NCBI RefSeq assembly: GCF_900142915.1
Contig: NZ_FRCM01000003.1
Location: forward strand, 310,504 to 374,503
Direction: 5' to 3'
DNA: 64,000 nt
Origin: Mucilaginibacter sp. OK098
Lineage (GTDB): Bacteria > Bacteroidota > Bacteroidia > Sphingobacteriales > Sphingobacteriaceae
This document shows positions 40,509 through 48,670 of the stretch, piece by piece (the first letter of the stretch is position 1; each line of letters starts with the position of its first letter). Both the position numbers and the translations under genes were made by a program. The notes under the pieces were generated by a model. It was not told the DNA's origin and made no database searches. It worked only from the letters and a program-made list of their open reading frames with translations.

Positions 40509-41576
40509 ATGAAAATTATCAGCTTTGTAGCTTTGCTACTACTTGTAAATACAACCTTTGCCCAGGTAAAACGGGTTGACAAATTACTTGATTCCTGCAT
40601 CAAAAAAAACTTTAACGGTGCAGTACTCATCGCTAAAAACGGGAAAATTGAATACCTTAAATATACGGGCATAGCCAACCGGCATTACAATATTAAGTAC
40701 TCAAACCAAACCATATTCCATTTATTTTCGGTTACCAAAACGTTTACCGCGGCTTTAATAATGCAATTGGTTGAGCAAAAAAGGATCAATTTAGATTCGA
40801 CGATATCAACCTATTACCCTGATTATAAAGGCGAAGCTGCTAAAAAATCGACTATCCGGAACCTGCTCACTTATACCAGCGGCATGTATCATAAAGACCT
40901 GGACGGCCGGCAAATGTTGCTTGAAGCTTACAGTAATGATATATGGCCGCTGGATACTTTTATAACCCGCTATGTTTCTGAAAAGCTGATAGATACGCCC
41001 GGAACTAAATTTAATTATAACAACGGCGACTATATTTTACTGGGTAAGATAATTGAGAACGTATACGGCAAACCTTATGAGCAGGTATTAAAGGAAAAAA
41101 TACTGATTCCGCTTAAAATGAATCATACAGGCTTGCTGCACCACGAGGATATTATAAAAAATATAGATGAAGGTTATTCAAACCAGGAAGGCAGCACAAC
41201 TGCGCTTTACACGGCGACTAATTTTTACATAGATAATTATTATTCCGCAGGTGGGATTTATTCAACGCCTACTGACCTGCTTAAATTCGACCAGGCTATT
41301 TTTAACCATAAAATATTTAAAAAAGAAACGGCCGACCTGATGCTTACCTCGTATCCAAAACTTGGCGATGTGGCATTTGGCTTTTGGGTATACCCTAAAA
41401 AGTTTGGGAAAGTGAATACCATTTTTGTCGAAAGGCAGGGCACCGGCTACGGGCACCACTCCAACTGGATCCATTTGATTGATAAAGGGCTTACGTTTAT
41501 TTTACTCTCAAATACCGATACGGTTGATTTAAATAAGATGCGGATGAGGGTGATTGCGGCTTATTTGGGGCAGTAG
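40509..41576 (+). CDS. Serine hydrolase, beta-lactamase/class C (penicillin-binding-like) family
   Basis: 355 aa from the ATG at 40509, which gives a signal peptide (KIISFVALLLLVNTTFA); the open frame extends upstream into the preceding gene. Active-site SxxK is in FSVTKTFTAALIMQLVEQ and the YxN-type motif in FNYNNGDYILLGKII; a C-terminal HSN segment (YGHHSNWIH) is at the third motif position. Members cleave amide or ester bonds; resistance should not be assumed. It starts 17 bp after the beta-barrel gene and is likely co-transcribed with it. Confidence 0.88.
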   Translation: MKIISFVALLLLVNTTFAQVKRVDKLLDSCIKKNFNGAVLIAKNGKIEYLKYTGIANRHYNIKYSNQTIFHLFSVTKTFTAALIMQLVEQKRINLDSTISTYYPDYKGEAAKKSTIRNLLTYTSGMYHKDLDGRQMLLEAYSNDIWPLDTFITRYVSEKLIDTPGTKFNYNNGDYILLGKIIENVYGKPYEQVLKEKILIPLKMNHTGLLHHEDIIKNIDEGYSNQEGSTTALYTATNFYIDNYYSAGGIYSTPTDLLKFDQAIFNHKIFKKETADLMLTSYPKLGDVAFGFWVYPKKFGKVNTIFVERQGTGYGHHSNWIHLIDKGLTFILLSNTDTVDLNKMRMRVIAAYLGQ

Positions 41577-41594
41577 TAATTATTATAGCGGATG

Positions 41595-41970
41595 GTGTCT
41601 TTTCACACTGTCACAGTGTTAGTGTTGTGATAGGTGTGACAGTTATCTAATCCCGAAATAGGTTTATCCTTCCTTATCACACTTTGTCACGCTGTCACAG
41701 TGTTATGGCCTATGATAGTGTGACAGTGATTAAATAGATATCTTATTTCAGTGATATAAAACAATGCTTATACCTTATTTAATATATTATTTTTTATTTT
41801 ATATAAAGATTATAGTATACCTCTATATTTTCATATTTAAAATTTGACCCTGAGGCATTAATCAATATTTAAAATCTGAAATCTTAATTTATTTCATTTA
41901 ATCCCGAAATTGGCTTACCCAACTGTCACACTATCACAGACAGTAACACTGTGACAGGTGTGACAAATAA
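41595..41970. repeat. Clustered GTGTGACAG inverted repeats
   Basis: CACTGTCACAGTG, GTGTGACAGT, CTGTCACAGTGTTA, AGTGTGACAGTG, CTGTCACACTATCACAG and CACTGTGACAGGTGTGACA recur in both orientations and can pair with one another. The copies are imperfect and unevenly spaced, so this is neither a CRISPR nor a simple tandem repeat. Confidence 0.65.
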
Positions 41971-42027
41971 AGGTTCGGAAGATTATAAAAAATATTCCTT
42001 CTTGCCCTTGTTGGTTTCGTCACTAAG

Positions 42028-42336
42028 AGTGTTCGAAAGATTCGTTGTCTCTTACAGTAAGAGCCTTCGGCTCGATACATCTTGTAACAACGGGTTTCAA
42101 CCCGTTGAGTACTATCATACCACACTTACAGAGTGCCGTCGGCACGATGCATAGCGATCTTCGGAAGTATTTGCCGTTTTGCATGGATTTATATGGACCG
42201 AACCTATGGTTCTCTTTTATCTGCTTTTTATAGCCAACGGATTAAAATCCGTTGTTACAATATAGGTCGAGGCTCCGCCTCTGGTAATTCTTTTTTAGCG
42301 TTTTGGAAATGAGGAGCTATAAATCTTTCGAACACT
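42028..42336. mobile_element. 309-bp hairpin-chain element with perfect 15-bp terminal inverted repeats
   Basis: AGTGTTCGAAAGATT (42028-42042) is inverted exactly at 42322-42336. Inside are, in order: GAGCC-TTC-GGCTC (42061), TTGTAAC then the long hairpin AACGGG/CCCGTT (42088-42107), GTGCC-GTC-GGCAC (42133), GAACC-TAT-GGTTC (42200), the long hairpin CAACGGAT/ATCCGTTG (42235-42254) then GTTACAA, and GAGGC-TCC-GCCTC (42269). There is no coding capacity. Two related copies in the opposite orientation lie at 60.6-61.2 kb. Confidence 0.75.
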
Positions 42337-42482
42337 TGTAGAGCTGTCTCCAACAAAGGCGTAAATAAATTTTTCCATCCCCTCTGTCCGGAATTCAAAG
42401 ATGGAACTGTCTTTTAATACAAATGATACCTTTTGGTGTTATTGATTTAAATATTATCTGATTAAATTTAATTAAAAATCCG

Positions 42483-42845
42483 ATGGAAAAATTTATGCTG
42501 ATAGTAAGGGAAGACCTGGCAAGAATTGGTCGCCTTACCGTAAAAGATCGCCTTTCAGAAGGCCCGGACATGCTGGGCTGGGTTCAGTCACTGTCAGAAT
42601 CAGGCAATTATATTAGCGGGGAGCCGCTGGCGATAAAAGGCCGGTATGTAACTAAAGACGGGGTACAGTCTGACGGCCCCTTTATTGAGGCAAAAGAAGG
42701 TGTAAGTGGTTATGATCTGATCTGGGCCGAGAACATAGAACAAGCTACCGCCATTGCACAAAGCTGCCCCATGGTAATGGCGGGGTTTGCCATACGCGAA
42801 GTAAGACCGGTACAACCATTTCCCGGTAATGGGGAACAAAGTTAG
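42483..42845 (+). CDS. YCII-related (DGPF) protein
   Basis: 120 aa. The fold is the ferredoxin-like YCII/DGPF domain: KFMLIVREDL at the start, LGWVQSLSESGNYISGEPLAIKGRYVTKDG, the DGPF motif exactly (QSDGPFIEAKEGVSGYDLIWAENIEQA), and EVRPVQPF at the end. In many bacteria DGPF genes sit beside ECF42-group sigma factors, and such a factor follows here 241 bp downstream. The biochemical role of DGPF proteins is not known; small-molecule binding or peroxide-related functions have been suggested for YCII relatives. Confidence 0.92.
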   Translation: MEKFMLIVREDLARIGRLTVKDRLSEGPDMLGWVQSLSESGNYISGEPLAIKGRYVTKDGVQSDGPFIEAKEGVSGYDLIWAENIEQATAIAQSCPMVMAGFAIREVRPVQPFPGNGEQS

Positions 42846-42899
42846 TCTTGAGTCGAAAGTCTTGAGTTAAGAGAATGTTGGCCATAAACTCGCCACATA

Positions 42900-43015
42900 G
42901 CAACGTCCAATAGCCCCACCTAAATCCTCCCCGGTTGGGAGGACTTGAAAAAAATAAAAGCGGGCGAAGCTAAAGTCTCCCCTACCGGGGGAGATTTAGA
43001 GGGGGCTACTAAGCT
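42900..43015. repeat. CCTCCCCGG/CCGGGGGAG intergenic repeat
   Basis: AAATCCTCCCCGGTTGGGAGGACTT and a mirrored AAGTCTCCCCTACCGGGGGAGATTT half give an extended inverted repeat between the YCII and sigma-factor genes. Each half is also a small hairpin. It is the type of GC-rich dispersed repeat common in this phylum. Confidence 0.6.
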
Positions 43016-43086
43016 TTTGCGAAGAATCACATTTGTGATATCCTTAACTTAATATTAGTTCTTTTAACCGGCAACAAACCCCCATT

Positions 43087-44313
43087 ATGAATATAGTACA
43101 GCAGGAAGTTGACACACTTTACAAGGAGCACTTTGGAAAAATGGTTGCCTCCCTGCTATATTCCTTTCGGGACCTTGACCTGGAAACGGTTGAGGATGTT
43201 GTACATGATACATTTTCTTCGGCCCTTACCTATTGGCAGCAAAAAGGAATCCCGGCAAACACAAGCGGCTGGCTCTATAAAGTTTGCCGGAACAAAGCCC
43301 TGAATAAGCTAAAGAAAAACAACAGGCTGGTAAGCCTGGACGAAAAAACAGATCAAAGATCGGCAGAGATCGGGTTCAATGAGTCAGTACTGGATGATCC
43401 GCAATTGAGGTTATTATTTGCCTGCGCCAATCCTGATCTGTCGCCTAAAACGCAGGTTGTTATCACCCTTAAATATGTTGTAAACCTGAAAGTTGAAGCC
43501 ATTGCCCAGGTTTTGGGGATGACGATAGACGGTGTGGATAAGCTACTTTTACGAGCACGGCAAAAAATAAAAGGCGAAAAGATCCTTTTGGAGGAGCCGC
43601 ACGCATCGGCATTAAAGCAAAGGCGGCCTATCGTTCACAAAATAATTTACCTCACCTTTAATGAGGGCTATAAATCATCCGGCAGTAAAGAAGTTTTACG
43701 CGAAGACCTTTGCGAGGAGGCCTTGCTTTTAAACAAGGGGCTCATCGATAGCAATTTAGGCAACAAAGACTCGCTGGCACTGCAGGCGCTGATGCTGTTT
43801 AACAGCGCGAGATTTAAATCAAGGTTCTCTTCTTCCGACAAACTTTTGGATCTCGAAAACCAGGACAGAACACTTTGGAATAAAGATTTGATCCTGCTGG
43901 CAGAGGATTTTTTAACGAGATCACATAGCGAAGCCCTCTCTAATTACCATGTGGAAGCGGCTATTGCTTATAAACATTGCTCAGCTGTAAGCTTCAAAGC
44001 AACAGAATGGGAAACAATAGCAGGTTTATACAAACATTTGCTGCACAGCAATCCCAACCCGTTTGTTGAATTAAATTACGCCATTGCATTGTATTACGCG
44101 GGAGAAAAACAGTCCGCATTTAAGCTGTTAAATGAGCTGCAGCAGCATGCCTTTTTTAATCAGTATTATTTGCTGAGTATGACGCTTGGGAAGTTTTACC
44201 ATTTGGAGGGAGATGATGGTTTGGCGAAGCAATATCTGCTGAAGGCCTATGATCAAACTAATAATGTGAAAGAGCGGGATTTTATTGGGCGGATGATGGA
44301 GGGGTTGGAATAA
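43087..44313 (+). CDS. ECF42-like sigma factor with C-terminal TPR-like extension
   Basis: 408 aa, twice the size of ordinary ECF factors. Region 2 is at about residues 10-80 (EVDTLYKEHFGKMVASLLYSFRDLDLETVEDVVHDTFSSALTYW, GWLYKVCRNKALNKLKK), region 4 at about 120-165 (LSPKTQVVITLKYVVNLKVEAIAQVLGMTIDGVDKLLLRARQKIK). The remaining about 230 residues are helical repeats (LNYAIALYYAGEKQSAFKLLNELQQHAFFNQYYLLSMTLGKFYHLEGDDGLAKQYLLKAYDQT) as in the ECF42 group, whose extension is needed for activity. The adjacent DGPF gene is the usual ECF42 partner, and there is no anti-sigma gene nearby. Confidence 0.9.
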   Translation: MNIVQQEVDTLYKEHFGKMVASLLYSFRDLDLETVEDVVHDTFSSALTYWQQKGIPANTSGWLYKVCRNKALNKLKKNNRLVSLDEKTDQRSAEIGFNESVLDDPQLRLLFACANPDLSPKTQVVITLKYVVNLKVEAIAQVLGMTIDGVDKLLLRARQKIKGEKILLEEPHASALKQRRPIVHKIIYLTFNEGYKSSGSKEVLREDLCEEALLLNKGLIDSNLGNKDSLALQALMLFNSARFKSRFSSSDKLLDLENQDRTLWNKDLILLAEDFLTRSHSEALSNYHVEAAIAYKHCSAVSFKATEWETIAGLYKHLLHSNPNPFVELNYAIALYYAGEKQSAFKLLNELQQHAFFNQYYLLSMTLGKFYHLEGDDGLAKQYLLKAYDQTNNVKERDFIGRMMEGLE

Positions 44314-44328
44314 CCCCCGAAAAGCGTT

Positions 44329-44447
44329 TTGTCATTGTGAGCGCAGCGTGGCAATCGCAAACTTTACAGAGCGAATAGAAAGATGTAGAACTTGTATTGG
44401 TGGTTGTGCACGGCGTGAGATTGCCGCGCTGCGCTCGCAATGACAAA
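44329..44447. repeat. 119-bp inverted-repeat element (TTGTCATTG...CAATGACAA), copy 1
   Basis: Ends are TTGTCATTGTGAGCGCAGCG and its near-complement. The centre has ACAGAGCGAATAGAAAGATG. A homologous copy lies at 61750-61866, about 80% alike by eye. It sits just after a stop codon and can form a cruciform or RNA hairpin, so it may also act as a terminator. Confidence 0.7.
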
Positions 44448-44452
44448 GGGGC

Positions 44453-45379
44453 TTAATTCTTTCCCCTCACCCCTACTTTATACCCGCTTGGCGTTATCCC
44501 TTCAATCTTTTTAAAGGCCCGGCTAAAATAATTGAGGTTATTAAACCCTGCTTTAAAGCATGCTTCAGAGATGCTGTTGTAGGGGTTGTTCATCAGCTGC
44601 TTGGCCAGCAGGATGCGCTCTTTTATAATATAATCAACCGGCGAAATCCCCAGCTCATGTTTAAACGCACGGAAAAAGCTTGGCTTGCTCATAAATGCCA
44701 TCTGGCTCAGGGCATCAATATTCAACTTTTCAGTAAGGTGAACCCTGATGTATTCCAGCACATAGGCAAACCTACTGCCCGCAGATAGCTCGTGGATATT
44801 ATCGTGGATCTCGTGCAGATTTTGCATCTGCATAATACGGATCAGCAATTCCTTTAAGGTCAAATTAGCCAGCACATCTTTGGTCAAAGCAGCGCCGGTA
44901 CTAATGCGGATCAGCTTATTGATAAGCTGGGCCAGCTCGTAATTATTAAAAAAGTGGAACTGGTTATAGTTTAGCTTCCAGGTATGCCTGTCTTCGCGCG
45001 GGTAATTCTCGTTCAAAAAATCAAGCGTATTCATTATCTCCTGGTGGTTTATGGCCAGCGCCGTGCACTGCGAGGGCTGATTTGCCGAAGCCTCAGGGAA
45101 ATCAATCTTCATGGTGATGTTTGGCGGCACTATCACCGTTTCGCCGGGCAGGTAATCAAACCCCGGCTGATCGAACAAATGCATTACCTTTTTCCCCCGA
45201 AGCATACTGGTAATTACCAGGTCGCTAAAGGTTAAAGGCACCAACTCGCTGCGCTCATAGGTTTCAAATATGTTAAGCTCACAATGGTTCATGGTGTAAG
45301 CCTTTCTATTTTCAACAAGCGTTCTGATCTCTTTCTGGTTTGAAAGCGATAACGGGTTTACCAGGTTTCTATTGGTCAT
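44453..45379 (-). CDS. AraC-family transcriptional regulator
   Basis: 308 aa. N-terminal cupin-like sensing domain (about residues 25-140: LPGETVIVPPNITMKIDFPEA), C-terminal AraC double helix-turn-helix (NIDALSQMAFMSKPSFFRAFKHELGISPVDYIIKERILLAKQLM ... CFKAGFNNLNYFSRAFKKIEGITPSGYK). It is divergent from the aldehyde-dehydrogenase gene, and two 13-bp direct repeats spaced 21 bp apart lie between them, the arrangement AraC proteins bind. Likely activator of the dehydrogenase operon in response to an aldehyde or alcohol (inference). Confidence 0.92.
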   Translation of the reverse strand: MTNRNLVNPLSLSNQKEIRTLVENRKAYTMNHCELNIFETYERSELVPLTFSDLVITSMLRGKKVMHLFDQPGFDYLPGETVIVPPNITMKIDFPEASANQPSQCTALAINHQEIMNTLDFLNENYPREDRHTWKLNYNQFHFFNNYELAQLINKLIRISTGAALTKDVLANLTLKELLIRIMQMQNLHEIHDNIHELSAGSRFAYVLEYIRVHLTEKLNIDALSQMAFMSKPSFFRAFKHELGISPVDYIIKERILLAKQLMNNPYNSISEACFKAGFNNLNYFSRAFKKIEGITPSGYKVGVRGKN

Positions 45380-45444
45380 GGCTAATGCCTATTTGTGTAC
45401 AAATTAGGTATAGTTATATTCATTTACAAACACTTAAGTAAAAT

Positions 45445-45478
45445 GATACCATTGTGCTACCATTTGATATCATCGTGC
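45445..45478. promoter_or_regulatory. Direct-repeat operator for the AraC-type regulator
   Basis: GATACCATTGTGC (45445-45457) and GATATCATCGTGC (45466-45478), 11 of 13 identical, are spaced exactly 21 bp, two helical turns, in the 155-bp divergent region. This is the usual layout for an AraC-family dimer upstream of an activated promoter. Confidence 0.7.
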
Positions 45479-45534
45479 AAATGGGCGGCCCCATCCTAAG
45501 CCTAAATTAGCACTACCAATTAAAACTAAAAAAC

Positions 45535-47037
45535 ATGAGTATTATTTCAAAACCCACTTTTAAAGAAAAGTACGACAATTTTATTGGCGGCAGATTTGTG
45601 CCGCCGGTCAAAGGCGAATATTTTGACAACATATCCCCTATTGATGGCAAGGTTTTTACCAAAGCGGCCCGATCAGGCAAGGAGGACATTGAGCTGGCTT
45701 TGGATGCAGCTCACGCAGCTTTTGCCACCTGGGGCAAATCATCAGCAGCTTACAGAGCATCTGTGCTAAATAAAATTGCTGATGTGATTGAAGAAAACCT
45801 GGAATATTTAGCCGTTGTTGAATGCATCGACAATGGCAAAGCTATCCGCGAAACACGGGCTGCTGATCTTCCTTTGGTTGTTGATCACTTCCGCTATTTT
45901 GCAGGCGTGATCCGCGCCGAAGAAGGTGGCATTTCTGAGCATGACGAATATACAGTAAGCATTTGCTTACATGAGCCGATCGGCGTTGTCGGGCAGATCA
46001 TCCCCTGGAACTTCCCGTTATTAATGGCAACCTGGAAAATAGCCCCTGCGCTGGCAGCCGGTAATTGCTGCGTGGTAAAGCCGGCCGAACAAACGCCAAC
46101 ATCCATAATGATCCTGATGGATCTGATAAAAGATATTCTGCCGCCGGGTGTATTAAATATAGTTACAGGGTTTGGCCCCGAGGCAGGTAAGCCATTGGCG
46201 TCATCGCCACGCATTGCCAAGGTGTCATTTACCGGCGAGACCACTACCGGGCGCTTGATCATGCAGTATGCATCAGAGAATTTGATCCCGGTTACGATGG
46301 AGCTGGGTGGTAAATCGCCAAATATTTTCCTTGAATCTGTTGGCGATGCCGATGATGAGTTTTTTGATAAGGCAATAGAAGGTGCTGTTTTATTTGCCCT
46401 TAACCAGGGTGAAGTTTGTACCTGTCCGTCGCGCATTCTGGTGCACGAAAACATCTACGATAAATTTATATCGCGCGTAATTGAAAGAACAAACGCCATT
46501 AAAATGGGCAATCCAATGGACAGTGAAACCATGATGGGTGCGCAGGCTTCAAATGACCAGTACGAAAAAATTCAATCGTATCTCAAAATAGGGAAAGAAG
46601 AAGGCGCTGAAGTACTTTGCGGCGGCGAAATAAAACACATGGACGGTGAACTTGCGGGTGGTTATTACATCCAGCCAACATTATTTAAAGGGCATAACAA
46701 AATGCGCATTTTCCAGGAGGAGATCTTCGGCCCGGTAGCCTGTGTTACTACTTTTAAAACCACCGAAGAAGCTATCGCGATAGCAAACGATACCCTTTAC
46801 GGGCTTGGCGCCGGGGTGTGGACCAGGGATGCCCATGAGCTTTACCAGGTTCCGCGTGCTATACAGGCAGGCAGGGTTTGGGTAAATAATTACCATGCCT
46901 ATCCGGCACACGCACCTTTCGGCGGATACAAAAAATCGGGATTTGGACGAGAGAATCATAAAATGATGCTCGGCTATTACCGCCAAACAAAAAACATGCT
47001 GATTTCATACAACAAAAATAAACTGGGCTTTTTTTAG
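45535..47037 (+). CDS. NAD(P)-dependent aldehyde dehydrogenase
   Basis: 500 aa. Catalytic Cys295 in [13 protein letters not shown] and the general-base Glu in [12 protein letters not shown]; the cofactor region [36 protein letters not shown] is typical. It oxidises aldehydes to acids; ExaC/acetaldehyde dehydrogenase-like enzymes have this length and the [29 protein letters not shown] end. It is divergent from an AraC-type regulator and followed by a DUF779 gene, which is the standard partner of such dehydrogenases. Confidence 0.95.
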   Translation: MSIISKPTFKEKYDNFIGGRFVPPVKGEYFDNISPIDGKVFTKAARSGKEDIELALDAAHAAFATWGKSSAAYRASVLNKIADVIEENLEYLAVVECIDNGKAIRETRAADLPLVVDHFRYFAGVIRAEEGGISEHDEYTVSICLHEPIGVVGQIIPWNFPLLMATWKIAPALAAGNCCVVKPAEQTPTSIMILMDLIKDILPPGVLNIVTGFGPEAGKPLASSPRIAKVSFTGETTTGRLIMQYASENLIPVTMELGGKSPNIFLESVGDADDEFFDKAIEGAVLFALNQGEVCTCPSRILVHENIYDKFISRVIERTNAIKMGNPMDSETMMGAQASNDQYEKIQSYLKIGKEEGAEVLCGGEIKHMDGELAGGYYIQPTLFKGHNKMRIFQEEIFGPVACVTTFKTTEEAIAIANDTLYGLGAGVWTRDAHELYQVPRAIQAGRVWVNNYHAYPAHAPFGGYKKSGFGRENHKMMLGYYRQTKNMLISYNKNKLGFF

Positions 47038-47115
47038 TAATTAATTGGTTAGCACATGCATGGGGATTAAACTACCTTGTGTGTGTGCTTTTATTATCTT
47101 AACTAAATAAGCATC

Positions 47116-47490
47116 ATGACAAAAAGAGTGTTGGTAATGCCCGAAGCATCGGCCCTGATAAAGGAATTAAAAGGCCGTTTCGGCGATCTGATGTTTCACC
47201 AGAGTGGCGGATGCTGTGATGGTTCATCGCCCATGTGCTTTGAAAAAGGCGAATTTAAGCTGGGCGGCAGTGATGTAAAGATAGGAACCATTGATGATTG
47301 CGAATTTTGGATGAGTAAAGACCAGTTTGAATACTGGCAGCATACCCAGCTTACCATAGGCATTACAAAAGGCTACGGATCGAGCTTTTCCATCGAGATC
47401 CCTACAGGGTTCCGCTTCATGATCCATTCCCGGTTATTTACTGATGACGAACTGAAAGACCTTGAACCGGTTTCATTTTTTGAGGATTAA
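47116..47490 (+). CDS. DUF779 domain protein
   Basis: 124 aa. HQSGGCCDGSSPMCFEKGEFKLGGSDVKIGTIDDCEFWMSKDQFEYWQHTQLTI is the DUF779 signature; the HQSGGCCDG and other cysteines may bind a metal. Function unknown; genes for this domain are habitually found after acetaldehyde dehydrogenases, and it follows one here by 78 bp. Co-regulation by the upstream AraC protein is likely. Confidence 0.92.
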   Translation: MTKRVLVMPEASALIKELKGRFGDLMFHQSGGCCDGSSPMCFEKGEFKLGGSDVKIGTIDDCEFWMSKDQFEYWQHTQLTIGITKGYGSSFSIEIPTGFRFMIHSRLFTDDELKDLEPVSFFED

Positions 47491-47567
47491 AATTTTAGAT
47501 CAATCACTCTTCACATAGCCCTAACAAATTTTAATACCCTGTGTTGTAAAAAGCAAAAGGCGTATTT

Positions 47568-48665
47568 ATGAAAGATCTTGTAGAAGAATGGTCAGGACGG
47601 ATCCAACCGTTTGCCTGGAATTTAATTATAGTTGGCCTGGCTATAGTGATTGGCTTAGTTGTTAAATTCATTATTAAGGCCGTCCTTAACTATAATAAAA
47701 ACCATACCGATTATTCCCTGTTCCGTAGTATCATTACGCATTTCAGCCGCCCAATGAACCATTTTGTGCCACTGCTGATGCTGAACCTGATGGAACCCTT
47801 AATGGTGCTTAGTCCGCAGTACGATCTTATATTAAGCCGCACGGTTGAAATTGGCCTGATCATATCTTTCGCCATCGTATTAATAAGCGCCATCAATATT
47901 TTCGAGGATTATGTTTATCATACTTATGATTTGAATAAGGACGATAACCTGAAAGAGCGAAAAGTTCGTACGCAGATGCAGTTTGTAAAACGATTACTGG
48001 CATCTGTTATCATATTTATTACCATCGCTATCATCCTGCTTAGCTTTGATAACGTGCGTAAAATTGGCGCGGGGCTGCTTACCGGGGTAGGTATTGGCGG
48101 GATAATTATCGGCTTTGCCGCACAAAAATCATTGGGGAATTTGCTGGCGGGTTTCCAGATAGCTTTTACCCAGCCCATCCGGATTGATGATGTTTTGGTT
48201 GTGGAAGGCGAATGGGGCCGGGTGGAGGATATAACGCTTACTTATGTAGTGCTTAACATTTGGGACCAGCGGCGGCTGATATTACCTATAAATTATTTTA
48301 TTGAGAAACCCTTTCAAAACTGGACACGAACATCATCCGAAATATTGGGAACTATTTTTTTGTACCTTGATTATAACACACCTGTTGATACGTTGCGGAC
48401 AGAATTCGACAGGTTGCTTACCACCACTACTTTATGGGATAAGCGTGTAAAAGTGATCCAGGTAACTGATGCAAAAACCAATTGTATTGAAATTCGCGTA
48501 TTGGTTAGTGCCCGCAACTCCTCACAGGCGTTTGATCTGCGCTGTTATATCCGCGAAAACCTGGTAAAATTTGTAAAGGATAATTACCCGGAAAGCCTGC
48601 CGCTAAACAGGCTGGTTATGAAAAATGTTGATCTTATTAAGCCTGAAACACCTGGCAATTTATAA
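47568..48665 (+). CDS. MscS-family mechanosensitive ion channel
   Basis: 365 aa. Four predicted transmembrane helices precede the conserved MscS pore and beta-domain (LLTGVGIGGIIIGFAAQKSLGNLLAGFQIAFTQPIRIDDVLVVEGEWGRVEDITLTYVVLNIWDQRRLILPINYFIEKPFQNWTRT). It opens on membrane tension to release solutes. Slightly longer than E. coli MscS because of an extra N-terminal helix. It is separated from the DUF779 gene by 77 bp and may be in the same transcript. Confidence 0.95.
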   Translation: MKDLVEEWSGRIQPFAWNLIIVGLAIVIGLVVKFIIKAVLNYNKNHTDYSLFRSIITHFSRPMNHFVPLLMLNLMEPLMVLSPQYDLILSRTVEIGLIISFAIVLISAINIFEDYVYHTYDLNKDDNLKERKVRTQMQFVKRLLASVIIFITIAIILLSFDNVRKIGAGLLTGVGIGGIIIGFAAQKSLGNLLAGFQIAFTQPIRIDDVLVVEGEWGRVEDITLTYVVLNIWDQRRLILPINYFIEKPFQNWTRTSSEILGTIFLYLDYNTPVDTLRTEFDRLLTTTTLWDKRVKVIQVTDAKTNCIEIRVLVSARNSSQAFDLRCYIRENLVKFVKDNYPESLPLNRLVMKNVDLIKPETPGNL

Positions 48666-48670
48666 AGCTT

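Larger units (their letters stand above)
41577..42482. other. 906-bp non-coding stretch rich in repeats
   Basis: No convincing gene. It holds three clusters of CACTGTGACAG-type inverted repeats (41.59-41.75 kb and 41.92-41.97 kb), two copies of AATCCCGAAAT followed by related sequence, an AT-rich middle (41.76-41.90 kb), and the structured element at 42028-42336. The last 140 bp lead to the YCII gene. Short frames inside the palindromic element are by-products of the repeats. Confidence 0.7.

Noticed and set aside
41595..41970. CRISPR-like array
   Set aside because: Repeat units vary in length and orientation, spacers are irregular, and no cas genes are present.
41934..42233. Three small frames near 42 kb
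   Set aside because: They arise from the palindromic hairpin-chain element and the GTGACAG repeats.
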